From positions 29,229,848 to 29,293,847 of the forward strand of contig OZ024748.1 of assembly GCA_964016885.1 (NCBI GenBank): 64,000 nt of DNA. Reading direction: 5' to 3'. Within the stretch, counting starts at the first letter, position 1. Every line of letters starts with the position of its first letter. A program made the translations under genes and the position numbers. The notes under the pieces are model-generated. The model saw only the letters and a list, made by a program, of their open reading frames with translations. It was not told where the DNA came from and searched no databases. Origin of the DNA: Eledone cirrhosa. Its lineage: Eukaryota > Mollusca > Cephalopoda > Octopoda > Eledonidae. Positions 22,001-37,000 of this stretch are shown in pieces.

Positions 22001-25000
22001 TATCACACACACTTCCTCTGTTAACTACAAATAACAAATTATATGTGTCAAAGTTAATATATATTTATTGTCAATTCTAGTACAGAACTGTGTGCTGGGT
22101 GGCCTGAATCTCTGCAAAGGCATGTGTTTGGAATGCGTTACATCCACTTGTGCATTCATTTTATAAATAGGCTCTTTCGTTGATCAAACAAGTAGAAATT
22201 TTGTTGTCGGAACCAACAGTGGTCCAACACACACACAACACAACTTTGGTTGACAGACGCTGACTTCGTAATAAATCCTCCTCCACCTTCACACCTGCTA
22301 TCAGGAACATGTCTAGGGTTCTCTCTGCAGAGAAGTGCATCCTCGTTAAATAGAGAGAATACTTCGCTGATCTACTAAACCTGATCACAACAACATCTTC
22401 TGATGTACATGAGGTGCATCTGGAAGAACTCTTCCCCCATGACCCTCTCAGGAATAAGTAGGCAAAGAAGAAGAATTATTGTCAATTTTGGTTGTCATTT
22501 AACAAGCTATACATACAGAATGTTGTATGTATGGAAACTTTTGTGTGAACTTATTTGAAATATTAACATTTTTAGGCACTCTGTGAAGAGAAACTTATGG
22601 AGGAAAGTCAACCCATGGAAGATGGTCATCGTAAGTATCAATTATATAAATAAAGCAATGAGATAGATATAGATTTTGTGTGTGTGTTGGAATGTGTGTA
22701 GCTTCTTTTAACTCTTTAGCATTTGCATTACTCTATATATACTATTGTATTTTCGTGGTAAAGGTTTTATCTCACATCATATTGAATCTATGAGATTTTG
22801 ATATTATTTATTTTGAGAGCAATATCTTAACATAGGTATGAGTGACCAGTTATTGCTGCTTTGAACAGAAAGAGAATTCTGGCCGGATATGGCTGGTTTA
22901 AATGCTAAAGGGTTAATTTGTACAACTGATGTGTAACACACTATTATGTCATGTAGTGGTCTGTGTGTAATTGTATTTTAGACTTTGTTTAGATGTGTGC
23001 AACACAGTATTATATCATGTGGTGTGTGTGTATTTTAGACTTTGTTTAGATGTGTGCAACACAGTATTATGTCATGTAGTGGTGTGTGTGTAATTGTATT
23101 TTAGACTTTGTGATGTGTTTGAAACAGTATTATGTTATATAGTGTGTGTAATTGTATTTTAAATTGTTTAGATCTATGAAACTTAATATTATGTTATATG
23201 GTGGTGTATGTCTTGATCTAATGTATTATTCTAATTTCCAGAAAATGAACTTACAGACAATATGCATAAGGTTGGTGAACTTTATCAATATATTTTTATA
23301 AATTTATGTCTTCCTCTATAGACACATACAATAGGTGCAGGCATGGCTGTATGAATAATCCTTTTGATATCAACCCAACTATGACTGGCTCTGGTTCTAT
23401 GATTCCAACCCAGCTAAGACTGACTCTGGTTTTATGATACCAACCCAACTATGACTGGCTCTGGTTTAATGATACCAATCCAGCTAAGACTGACTCTGGT
23501 TCTATGATACTAACCCAACTATGACTGGCTCTGGTTTTATGATACCAATCCAGTTAAGACTGACTCTGGTTTTATGATACCAACCCAACCAAGACTGACT
23601 CTGGTTTTATGGTACCAATCCAGCTGAGACTGACTCTGCTTTTATGATACTAAATCAACCATGACTGGCTCTGGTTTTATGATACCAACCTAGCTGAGAC
23701 TGACTCTGCTTTTATGATAGTAAACCAACCAACTCTGGCCCTGGTTCTATTACACTAACCCAAGCAAGACTGACTCTGGTTCTGTGATTCCAATCCAGTT
23801 AACACTGATTCTGGTTCTATGGAACAAAACCACCCATTTTAAAGGGTTCTATTTAGATTAAGATCTTCTAACATAATTTTATATATGAACCATATGTTAA
23901 GTTACCATCTTAGTAAATCCCTCAAATTTCTTCATTAATTAATTGAAATAGAGTTTATTTCATTATAAATGTAGTGACCAAAGGTTTAAGGAATTCACTT
24001 TGCAACAATCTGGTACCTTAGGCAAGTGTCTAATGAGGGGTAACCATGGGTATTATAGTAATACCAGGATGATACAAGAGAAATAACATAAATTTTGAAG
24101 ATCAGTAGAGTACTAAAGCTACAGTTAATCCTTTAAACATTATACATTCTGTTAATCCTTTAAACATTATACATTCTGTAATTCTATTAAAGTGTTCAAA
24201 TTTTAATTAAAACTTTGGACTGAAATCTGATTATTACATGCTAGATAATATTAGATTTCAGTAGCTAAATATTTGTCTTTTATTATGAAATTAAAAATTA
24301 ATTATTTTACTAACCCTCTCATATTTCCTAATTATTTCTGTAATTTAAACACAAAGGCAGTTTATTGTTAGAAATATTTTCATAAAAGATTTAAAGGACA
24401 AGAGTAGAAGAGTTCAGTGATAAGAGATAACAATAAGATATTCCTTTCTCATCATATTTTGTTTGAATTTTCAGAAAGAAACAGAGACATCTGATGTGGC
24501 ATTGGCTGATGTCTTTCTAAACACCACCAATGCTGATATTACTGACAATCAGATACTTTCAAGTGATACAAAACCATCAGATATGTTGGTAAATGACACC
24601 TTTGATAAAGACCAGCTTGTGGAAGAGCTACCTGTCACATCTTTAGATACAAACAAAGAAACTAATACTGTTTTGCAGGTAAATCTACTTTTGTTTTACA
24701 TGATAATACTTTAACCCTTAATTACCTAATTTTTATTTTTTTAAATCATTTTGAAAATAATGAATTTGGAGATATTTAATAAGAGGACTGACTTTCTTAT
24801 TATTAAGCTGGTGTTTAGAACATAACTAGTTTTCTTACATAAATTTATTATGGAATGTTATTAAATAAATACAAACACTTTAAAATAAATTAGTTTGTAT
24901 TATAGAAGTAAATACATTTCCAAGTGTTTTTGATTCACAATTGTTAAAATATTATATTTGTAAAATTAGTGTAACTATGATAAGCTGTTAAAATTACTAG

Positions 25001-28000
25001 CCACAAATTAATAAATTAATCCTTTTGAGACCAAACCAAACAATTTATTTCTACTATGTCCATGTATTGTATATCATCAGTTGTTGTTGTTATCAGATAT
25101 CTTCTCTATTTTAGGAAGAAGCTGATGATACATTAAAGGATACCACAGGTAGGAAATTTGAGTTTCAGTAAATTTTTAGAATAATCTGCTTATTGTTGTT
25201 ATACTTTACTTGATTTTCTTTCAGTTGTTTCAGCCTCTCTTCTTTCTTCTCCCATAAAAAATAATAAAACTGGTCCAAATATGGTATTTACACAAACTGT
25301 CTTTTTGTCTGTTATTTCACTTATGTTATAAGTGAAATTTTATATTAATTTTTTAATTGACTATTAAAGCTAGTTACAGACTGTAATTTTATCAGTGATG
25401 GATATATTGTAAGAAAAGACTTATATTAAGTATGGTTTATACAAGATTTTACTTTAGGAGGAACTATATTGGTTCATTGTATGGTAATCAACTACTAATC
25501 TAGTTTGTAATGTTATTTAAATCTTAACATCCTGTAATAATATAGCAGAAAATATCTAAAAATGGGTTTGGTAATTCAGATTGTTGTAGACATTTGTGTT
25601 ACAGTAACAACATTAATTTTTTATGTAATGCAGTCATTGTGCTGTTTTGTATTTTTTAAGAATGTATTTCTAGTGTGGTTTCATGTGATATATAATGTTA
25701 AAATTAAAAAAGAATTTACTGCTATTCCACAACTACCTTTCACACTAACAATTGGTTTCTACAGTTATATGTAATATCTCTATTAAAGGTATTTATCTCT
25801 CAATCATTCAGTCCACCTAGCTGTAAATAGGTACCATACTGTTCTTGACTGAAGGCTATTTGTTTGCTGAAATCCCCTTATGTAGCTAGAAAAAGCAACA
25901 AGAAATCCTGCCAATGTATCATCTCTTGAATAACATATATGAAGACAATATTACAAGAGTTGTCCCCTATATTCTAAGTTTCCAATTCAGCTTAATATGA
26001 TTGATATTTTAAGAACTGTAATGTATGATTGTGTGATGTTCATGCCTTTCTCAGTAATATCAGTAATATGAAAGTGAAATATTATTTACAAACAGGGATT
26101 GAAGTCAGGTTTCAGTTAGTTTTTCAAATGCTGCCTCTTTGCCAATTATTGCTACAAGCAAAATGTATGATGTAGAGTAAATGTGATGTGATGTCATTCA
26201 CGTGATTCATAACAATTTCTAACGTGAGAAAAGAATCAAACCTAGTATACGTCCATCCCACGCCTTCCAGGGCAGGTCGCAGGCCAATCATCAGTTTTTA
26301 CGGCATGAAATGGAGACTGCAATATAGTTTTCGAACAGGCCCCTCTACCTAAGGCCTGAACGTGTCCCTTGTTAACCCGCGTGAAGGACGATGTGGTATG
26401 GTTTTTTTTCGTACCTCTCACAATATTGCTGTTTTGGTGGTCTTATGCACGCCAGTCACCAATCTGGTACTTTGTCAAACCCGCGAACACGACTTTTTTA
26501 TTGGTGGCCTTTACTTGCCTCGTCATAGCAACATCACTAGGTTTTAAGAGTTTTCTTGGGAGCTACTGGTGACTTTAAACACAGAAAAATAAATTTGGTG
26601 AAAAACCTGTTGTGATATCCCAAATACAAGGATCTGAGAATTGATAAAATTGCTATTTATATTAAAAATGGATTATATAAAAAGAAAGAGCATAAACTAG
26701 GTTTTAAAATGATACGTAATTTAATGCACTGTTAGTTTTTATTCTTATAAAAATATTGAAATAAACATAAAACCTGCGTGAACCACATAGTACATCATTA
26801 TAGGGTCGGACTCCATGCTTTCCAGCATAGTTACGTCCCTTTATGATCTGAGTTCAAATCCCGCCGAGTTTAACTTTGCCTTTCATCCTTACGGGGTCGA
26901 TAAAATAAAGTACCAGTAATGCACTGGGATAATTACCGGCCTTGTGCCTCAAGTAGAAACAATTATTAACTGAGGCGATGGATTAGCAGTATCGGTAGAG
27001 GTTCGGACACCTTACTTTGCAGCATAGAGTTACAGGCCTTTATGATCTGAGTTCAAATTCCGCCAAGGTTAACTTACGGGTCGTCGATAAAATAAAGCAC
27101 CAGTAATGCACTGGGTAATTGCTGGCTTCGTGCCAGAAGTAGAAACAATTATTAACTCATGACAACATAACCTCAAACAATTGTTTAAACAACAATTTCA
27201 TTTCCATTCTAATATTAAAATAATGTATATAATAAATAAACATACACTCCAGGTAATGGTAAGTTGAGAAATTTTTTTTCTGTATACTATCAGGAAATAT
27301 AATGGGGTTTATGTGAATTTAAAAGTTGTATGTATTTATATGTGTGTGTGTGTGTCTGTTGCATGCATTTGTCTTGAGGCTAAATTTCATTTAAGAGAGA
27401 AGACATTGAGAATATGAATTATTCTTCAGAATTTCAAGTCTTCTATCCAAACACACACACACAAACATATATATATATATAAGTTTAATTGATACATAAA
27501 AATATATACCGATTGTGTTTCTCAATAAAATAGTTTGATGAACATTAATTAGTTCTTAGGACATTCAGCCATAGAATTTTATCATACCACTTTATGTAAG
27601 TATTTTTACTCACTATATTTTCTTTTGGCCCTACTAATTAGGAATTTTAAATTTACTATCATAAAATGAGTATATCTTCTTACAATTTAATTTTCAAAAT
27701 ACCAGCAGTTTCTCAATTGATATGATCGGTAAATATTCCTTTATGTATTGTTTAAACTTGTGAAATGATATATAAATATTTCTTATGATAATCAGTGTTG
27801 GGTAATCGAAGCAATCCACCACTAATGGTGTAATCAGGTGGAAGCACTCAACATCATGGATGCCACAAGGTATTACATATACGGTATCAGAGTATCAATT
27901 TTAAGAAAAAGAAGAGAGACTATTTCACGTATTCAACATCAGGATGATGTAATGGAATAAACTGATGTTGAATTGTGATACCATCTCACTTTCTTTTTTT

Positions 28001-31000
28001 AATATGTATATATTGTGCATGTTTGTGTGTTCATGCATTTGCCTAGATTCAAAATAGCTGAATTCAGAAGTCATTGACACCTCTGCTCATTCTTCCAGTA
28101 TTTTCACATCTTTGAACAAGACACTTCTCTAGGCATCAGTTCTTCCAGATGTGGAGAAAAACCTCCACATATGGATATTTGGTTGTCTGCCAACTGACAT
28201 CCTATTCCAGAACATATTAAATTACTTACCATTGCATTAGCAGTGTAAACATGTCTGAATTTACTGAAGCCATCCCATGGTTAACAGTATAATACATACA
28301 TAAATATATATGTATGTGTGTGTCAGTGAGACATTTGTGGTATTTTTCTCAAGAGTCTATCCAGTTCTATATTTTCTGAGAGCCTGTAGCTTAGTTTTAG
28401 TGTTTTGTACAACTACTTCAGTTCTATTTTGAATGTGTTGAAGACAATATCACTGAGGATATATGGAGTGAAAATTTGACACAAAAGTTTCTATTTGAAA
28501 TGTAATTATTATCCATATTCAAAATCCTAACGGATTGCGAGACTAAAAGCTTTAATAGTAACATTTTATTTATTGTATTCTTTCTTTCCTATTGAAACTC
28601 TCTGCAGAACACAGTCTGTTGTGGAGTGAGGTTTAACAAGTTTTCATTTTGTATCAACTATTTCATTCTAAATTAACTTTCTATAGCACCGCCAGTACTG
28701 TCATCTTCATCAGTGGAAATTAACAGAAAAGAAGAAAACAGTGGATTATCCTCATCATTGGAGATGAATTCAGTGGAGAGAAACGATGCTAAGTCTTCAT
28801 CCCCAGGGTATACTTTAAAGGGAGAAAATGGTGAAAAGTCCCCACCAGACAGCAGGATGACAGCAACTCCACCACAAAGTTGTAATGAACTTAAAGGAGA
28901 TGATGTGACCAATAGAGTTCTCTCGGATAGTTTACCTCCAACACCCACCAGTGTACCTTGTATAGCTCCATTTACATTAAAAGACACAATCAGTATGGAC
29001 ACTTCCACCACTCAACAGAGTGAAGAAAATGAATCACTTATAGTACATGTTGATGACACTCAGAATGATTTAGATGCTGACCTTGTGGCATCCAAAACAA
29101 ATAATGGTAAAATAGAGAAGACACCAAAGGACAAAGTGAGTGGCAAAAGTGAAGTGAAGAAAACAGATGGAAGCACAGTTGAGGAAAAGGCTAAAGGTAA
29201 AATTGAAGGAGGGCAAACTGAGAAGAAGACTGATGAAAAGAAAGATGATAAAGATGTAAAGTCGAAGAGGTTGGTTTTCATGTCATCTTTCCCACTGCTT
29301 TGATTCAAAGATGTCATTAGTTAAATGATCTTACTTCTCGGTAACAGATGTCGACACCTTGGCTAAAACTGGGGTCTACAACTGCCAAAAGGAACAGTTT
29401 CTCTGGAACTATAAGTTAACCTATGTAAGTAGGTTTTCTTCAGAGAGCATCCTTTCATGGTTAATCATAAGTTATTTAAAAAAGAAGATATGTGAGTATG
29501 TGTATCTGGTTTGATTGTAGATTTAACACCAAACTACTACTAATAATAATAATAATATTAGACATCTCTCTAGTCTTCATAAGGCATGATAATATATTGT
29601 AATAGTTGTATTGTAGGATTACTATTAAATAAGACATGGCCTGGGCTATAATTGACTAAAACATATCTGAGATATCTTTTCATCAGTTTCTCATATTTGA
29701 GACTACAATGGAAGTGTTGAGAGGCCAGGATTTCTCTTGGCTTATGTGCTACAGTCTCTAACAAATTGATAAAGCTTGTGTATTTGTTGAGTAAACACAT
29801 ATGATGATACCAATGAAGATGTTTGGTAGATAATGATGCGTGTTTATAGAAGTAAATATTTATACTTTAGATGATTAATGTGAACTATAGTTCATGAAAT
29901 GAAAAGGGGCCAGCAAATAGTTTGGGAGTTGGCTGGGGATAAGGAATCTTAGTTGGAGTGTGATTACATAAGATGTTCAAACTCACATATTAGGAGATTT
30001 ACCAAATTATTGAAGTATTATCCACTGGAACTAATAACCAATATCATGAAGCAAAACTAACTGTTTGGATGAAGATGAGAATAATGAAGAGGAGGAAGCC
30101 TGAGTTCTCAAGAATAAAATTTTAAAAAACATATTGATGAATTTGTGGATGTCAGATAATTGATAATTTCTCTGACAAGATAGAAATTGGATGATGTTTG
30201 AAAAGATTGAAGACTGAGTTAATGGTTCCTGTATTCCAGCCATATTTCTGCTAAACTAGCAGTTAGTGTTTAGGGAATTGCACATTATATGCTGACCTCT
30301 TTTTAATTTCCTGAAGACTATAGTTCATGTATTTCTGTATATTTTTGATAACTGTTAGTTCTTTATTGCTGGTGTATAATGTCAGTTGTTAACTAATTAG
30401 TAATCCATTCATTGTCTCAACCAATAATTCCATTACAAATTAGTGCTTTTGTATTCATTTATATCTAAAATAGATAAATTGCTAGTACAAAAGCATATTT
30501 TAATAAGAGGTAAGCTTCTTTCGTCGTTACATTTTCCCACTCACATGTAATATTAATTTGATATTAGTTATAGAAATATATTTAACTATGTATAACATTT
30601 GTTATGCTTTGCTAAATATTAAAGTTACGTTGTCACATCATTCTTATATAATAAGTATGTCTTTGAGTATATATGTATATGCATGTATGTGTGTGTGTAT
30701 TTTGTTTATTTCAATATATATATCTGTATCTGTATATTTAGATTGAGAACCCTAATATAAAGTGGTATTGTGTGGGTTTGCAAGTTCAATTACAATTCAT
30801 ATAAATGATGAAATTATGTTCCAAAATTTTCCCTTGACATTTACTTTTGATGATGTTGATGATATTTCTAAACCATTGTTTTGTTGTTACAGTTCTTCAG
30901 TTTCTAAGCCAAAAGTTGTCAAAAATATCAAAAGTAAGTTTTTGTTTCACATTTTCTTTGATTTTTGCTTCTTTTCTAAACTTATTTTAACATTTTGATA

Positions 31001-34000
31001 TATTTGAGACATGGTTATTGATATATTTCTGTGTTTAATAGGCAACAACGAAAACAGTCCAAATTTGTGGGTCAGTGGTCTTGCTTCAACTACCTGTGCT
31101 ACAGACCTTAAATTGCTTTTTACCAAATATGGCAAGGTATGTTGATTGAAATATGTTTAGTGTTGTTTATGTCCAGTTTTGTTTAAACTGGTCATGTGTA
31201 TTAGTGAAGTCTGCTGGCATTGGTTAAACTGGTCATGTGTATTAGTGAAGTCTGCTGGCATTGGTTGAACTGGTCATGTGTATTAGTGAAGTCTGCTGGC
31301 ATTGGTTGAACTGGTCATGTGTATTAGTGAAGTCTGCTGGCATTGGTTGAACTGGTCATGTGTATTAGTGAAGTCTGCTGGCATTGGTTGAACTGGTCAT
31401 GTGTATTAGTGAAGTCTGCTGGCATTGGTTGAACTGGTCGTGTGTATTAGTGAAGTCTGCTGGCATTGGTTAAACTGGTCATGTGTATTAGTGAAGTCTG
31501 CTGGCATTGGTTGAACTGGTCATGTGTATTAGTGAAGTCTGCTGGCATTGGTTGAACTGGTCATGTGTATTAGTGAAGTCTGCTGGCATTGGTTGAACTG
31601 GTCATGTGTATTAGTGAAGTCTGCTGGCATTGGTTGAACTGGTCATGTGTATTAGTGAAGTCTGCTGGCATTGGTTGAACTGGTCATGTGTATTAGTGAA
31701 GTCTGCTGGCATTGGTTAAACTGATCATGTGTATTAGTGAAGTCTGCTGGCATTGGTTGAACTGGTCATGTGTATTAGTGAAGTCTGCTGGCATTGGTTA
31801 AACTGATCATGTGTATTAGTGAAGTCTGCTGGCATTGGTTGAACTGGTCATGTGTATTAGTGAAGTCTGCTGGCATTGGTTAAACTGGTCATGTGTATTA
31901 GTGAAGTCTGCTGGCATTGGTTGAACTGGTCATGTGTATTAGTGAAGTCTGCTGGCATTGGTTAAACTGATCATGTGTATTAGTGAAGTCTGCTGGCATT
32001 GGTTGAACTGGTCATGTGTATTAGTGAAGTCTGCTGGCATTGGTTGAACTGGTCATGTGTATTAGTGAAGTCTGCTGGCATTGGTTGAACTGGTCATGTG
32101 TATTAGTGAAGTCTGCTGGCATTGGTTGAACTGGTCATGTGTATTAGTGAAGTCTGCTGGCATTGGTTGAACTGGTCATGTGTATTAGTGAAGTCTGCTG
32201 GCATTGGTTAAACTGGTCATGTGTATTAGTGAAGTCTGCTGGCATTGGTTGAACTGGTCATGTGTATTAGTGAAGTCTGCTGGCATTGGTTGAACTGGTC
32301 ATGTGTATTAGTGAAGTCTGCTGGCATTGGTTGAACTGGTCATGTGTATTAGTGAAGTCTGCTGGCATTGGTTGAACTGGTCATGTGTATTAGTGAAGTC
32401 TGCTGGCATTGGTTGAACTGGTCATGTGTATTAGTGAAGTCTGCTGGCATTGGTTAAACTGGTCATGTGTATTAGTGAAGTCTGCTGGCATTGGTTGAAC
32501 TGGTCATGTGTATTAGTGAAGTCTGCTGGCATTGGTTAAACTGGTCATGTGTATTAGTGAAGTCTGCTGGCATTGGTTGAACTGGTCATGTGTATTAGTG
32601 AAGTCTGCTGGCATTGGTTGAACTGGTCATGTGTATTAGTGAAGTCTGCTGGCATTGGTTGAACTGGTCATGTGTATTAGTGAAGTCTGCTGGCATTGGT
32701 TGAACTGGTCATGTGTATTAGTGAAGTCTGCTGGCATTGGTTGAACTGGTCATGTGTATTAGTGAAGTCTGCTGGCATTGGTTGAACTGGTCATGTGTAT
32801 TAGTGAAGTCTGCTGGCATTGGTTGAACTGGTCATGTGTATTAGCGAAGTCTGCTGGCATTGGTTGAACTGGTCATGTGTATTAGTGAAGTCTGCTGGCA
32901 TTGGTTGAACTGGTCATGTGTATTAGTGAAGTCTGCTGGCATTGGTTAAACTGGTCATGTGTATTAGTGAAGTCTGCTGGCATTGGTTGAACTGGTCATG
33001 TGTATTAGTGAAGTCTGCTGGCATTGGTTGAACTGGTCATGTGTATTAGTGAAGTCTGCTGGCATTGGTTGAACTGGTCATGTGTATTAGTGAAGTCTGC
33101 TGGCATTGGTTGAACTGGTCATGTGTATTAGTGAAGTCTGCTGGCATTGGTTGAACTGGTCATGTGTATTAGTGAAGTCTGCTGGCATTGGTTGAACTGG
33201 TCATGTGTATTAGTGAAGTCTGCTGGCATTGGTTGAACTGGTCATGTGTATTAGTGAAGTCTGCTGGCATTGGTTGAACTGGTCATGTGTATTAGTGAAG
33301 TCTGCTGGCATTGGTTGAACTGGTCATGTGTATTAGTGAAGTCTGCTGGCATTGGTTGAACTGGTCATGTGTATTAGTGAAGTCTGCTGGCATTGGTTGA
33401 ACTGGTCATGTGTATTAGTGAAGTCTGCTGGCATTGGTTGAACTGGTCATGTGTATTAGTGAAGTCTGCTGGCATTGGTTGAACTGGTCATGTGTATTAG
33501 TGAAGTCTGCTGGCATTGGTTGAACTGGTCATGTGTATTAGTGAAGTCTGCTGGCATTGGTTGAACTGGTCATGTGTATTAGTGAAGTCTGCTGGCATTG
33601 GTTGAACTGGTCATGTGTATTAGTGAAGTCTGCTGGCATTGGTTGAACTGGTCATGTGTATTAGTGAAGTCTGCTGGCATTGGTTGAACTGGTCATGTGT
33701 ATTAGTGAAGTCTGCTGGCATTGGTTGAACTGGTCATGTGTATTAGTGAAGTCTGCTGGCATTGGTTGAACTGGTCATGTGTATTAGTGAAGTCTGCTGG
33801 CATTGGTTGAACTGGTCATGTGTATTAGTGAAGTCTGCTGGCATTGGTTGAACTGGTCATGTGTATTAGTGAAGTCTGCTGGCATTGGTTGAACTGGTCA
33901 TGTGTATTAGTGAAGTATGCAGGAAGGTAAAGATATACAAAAGCTAAACTGGTATAATTTTAGTTGTTCTCTCTCATTTGCTCACTCCCTCCATCTCTCA

Positions 34001-37000
34001 CTATTATATACAAATGGGAGCCCACGCACCGATCACCCCACAGTCAGAGAAACATGTCATGCCCATATTCCATATTTTGGTATGATTTCTATGGCTGGAT
34101 GACCTTTATAAAACCAACCACTTTACACGGTATATTGGGTGTATTTTAGCATGTTACCATCTCATATTCCATTCCCTTCTAGTTCTCAACATTTATTTAG
34201 ACAGCTGTCATTCTCCATCTTGTTATTAATGATATTAATCAGCGACAAAATCAAGTTATATGAGATGCAGTTTGGATTTATGCCAGGTAGGGGTAATACG
34301 GAAGCCCTCTTTTTGGTGAGACAACTATAGGAGAGGTATTTAGCAAAAAGTAAATCACTGTATCTAGCATTTTTAGATCTAGAGAAAGCCTTTGATAGGG
34401 TCCCACACTCTATAATCTGGTGGGGATTTAGGAAGCTAGGTGTAGATGAATAGTTTGTGAGGGCTAAGCAGGCCATGTATAGAGAAGCCACCAGCAGAGT
34501 GAGATTTGAAAATGAGTACTGTGAGAAATTTGAAGTGCAGGTGGAGGTCCTCCAGGGATTGATCCTCAGTCCACTCCTGTTTATTGTATTTCAGGTGGAG
34601 GTCCTCCAGGGATTGATCCTCAGTCCACTCCTGTTTATTGTATTTCAGGTGGAGGTCCTCCAGGGATTGATCCTCAGTCCACTCCTATTTATCCTTGTAT
34701 TTCAGGTGGAGGTCCTCCAGGGATTGATCCTCAGTCCACTCCTATTTATTGTATTTCAGGCGGCCATCACTGAGGAGTGTAAAATTGGCGGGAGCTGATA
34801 TATTCTGAATCCGTAGGACAGTTAGAAGCAAAATTTCAAGAATGGAAGAACCTAGAACTGAATGGCCTAAAAGTAAATTTAGCAAAGACCAATGTCTTAA
34901 TAAGTCGGAAAGTTAGACAGGAAGGTTGCCTTGTTCAATATGTCAGGAATGGGTCAGAAGAAATTCCATAAGGTGCACACAATATAAATTATGGATGCAC
35001 AAGAGATGTAGTGGGATTACAGGTAGGCTAATAATAAAGATAGACTTTATATGCGGCAGATACACAAAGGAAGTGAGTACAAAGAACACACGTGAAATAG
35101 ATTACCTCAGTTGCCATAGGAGCTCTCTATAAGTTGTCAACTGCTTTTGCTACCTAGGCAATGAAATTAGTAGAGGTGTATGATGCACTGACAGTGTGAT
35201 AGCTAGGATAAGAACAGACTAGAAGACGTTTAGAGATCTATTACCATTGCTAACAACAAAATGCTTTTCTTACTGAATGAAGGGTAGACTGTATGATGCC
35301 TCTGTGTGAACTGCAATGCTACATAGCAGTGAAACATGGGCCTTGATTGCAGAAGACCTGCAGAGGCTAGAAAGTAATGAATAGAGTATGCTCCAATGGA
35401 TGTATTACGTTAGTGTGCATGAGTGACATAACAAGCAAACTGATGGGAAAACTTGGCATTGGAGGAATTGGATGTAATGTGCAAGAGAGAAGATTGCATT
35501 GGTATGAATGTGTGATGCACATGGAAGATAGCTGTATAAAGAAATGCAGTGAAACCCCAGGGGCTGGGACCTGTAGAAGAGGCAGACCCAGGAAGACATG
35601 GGATGATGTTGTGAAGCCTGACTTTGAAAAAAACTAAACCTCACAACAGAAATGACTAAAGACCATGAGCGCTGGTGCTATGTAGTGCTAAAGAAGACAC
35701 GACCTGCAGCATACAATGTGACCTGTTCCACCCTCATAACCCCCTTCCTAACAGTTATTCTCAACATTACTACTTCAACCCCGCCCGACATGTCCCACCC
35801 CACATTCGTAGCAGCTGATGCCCTGCTCCCTCTATAAAGTGGTTGGTGATAGGATGGGCATTCAGTTGTGGAGGGCTTGCCAAACAAAGGGTTGGGAGGA
35901 CCCTCAGTTGTTTCAAAGACATGACAACCCCTCCTGTGCACTCAGTGAAATGTGAGATCATACTTAAGCGCTACTCAGATCCCTGGCCTGCCTGGGAGAT
36001 CAGTGGCTCCGTTTCAGTACTGACTTGATATGTGTGGACCCTTCCAACCCTTGCTAGCATGGAAAGCAGATGTTAAAATGATGATGATGAATTATTAGTC
36101 ATATTCCCAACACAAACAGCTGTCTAGTGTGTGTGTGTATTTATTTATTCCACACATGGTTAACATCTCCTTCTGAGGAGTTTTACTTAATTTTTTTTTA
36201 TATATATTTTATATCACACATTTTGTGAACAATGTTGTTGGTGGTAGGCTTCCAAAGAGCCAATTATTGGTTCACTGAATTCCGAATGGCAAGGGTTGAG
36301 TATCAGTGAAGAAGTTTTATCATTGACATACATCAGCAAAAGATATACACATATACCTGTATGAAGGGCTTCTACTCAGTTTCTGTCTGCCAAATTTCAT
36401 TCACATGGTATTGATCAATACAAGGCCCATATTAAAGGACATTAGTCCAAAGTGCCAGGCATTCATTCACATGGCATTGATGAACACAAGCCTCATAGTA
36501 GATAGAAGACACTTGCCCAAGATGCCATACAACTGATTCAAACATGCAACCCCTCAGTTAAAAAGGAAACTTAACCATACAGTCATACCAGTACCTGTGT
36601 TTAAGATATATATAGTGCTTTAACCTACAATATCCTTTTAATGATATTTAGACTTACTGTGTTGTTATTTTAATTCAAAATATATTTTTAATTTGTTAAA
36701 GAAAACAAACTTAAAACCATTAGTGTTGTTGGTGTTTATGATGATGTTCACTGTTTGACTGTATAATACCAAAGTAATATTTCATTCATAAAATTTAGTT
36801 TCTATTTTTTTCTCCATCAGGTTATTTGTGCCAAAGTAGTGACAAATACCCGAAATCCCGGTGCCCAACGTTATGGTTTTGTAACTATGTCTAGTGTACA
36901 TGAAGCTTCTAAATGTATTCAACATTTGAATAAAACTGATTTCCATGGTCGTATGATATCAATTGAAAAGGTGAGTTATTTTTATGTTTATTGTTTTGTC

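Larger units (their letters stand above)
25149..28686 (+). other. Copy B intron 7
   Basis: This 3.5-kb intron is mostly AT-rich and without recognised exons. It holds a GC-richer unassigned island at about 26225-26580, two SINEs at 26800-27156, and short CA/TG microsatellites near 27340 and 27450. Confidence 0.6.

Noticed and set aside
25205..25290. Possible extra exon after exon 7 (TTTCTTTCAG followed by an open stretch)
   Set aside because: The exon at 28687 fits phase and frame directly, no clear donor follows the 25215 acceptor, and the sequence is not kept as coding in copy C.
26362..26572. Overlapping 61- and 67-codon frames in two phases
   Set aside because: Both lie on the same unassigned island without a family match; kept only as an island, not a gene.
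31182..33916. Regular direct repeats that resemble a CRISPR array at first glance
   Set aside because: Units are contiguous and identical with no unique spacers, in an intron of an animal gene; it is a minisatellite.
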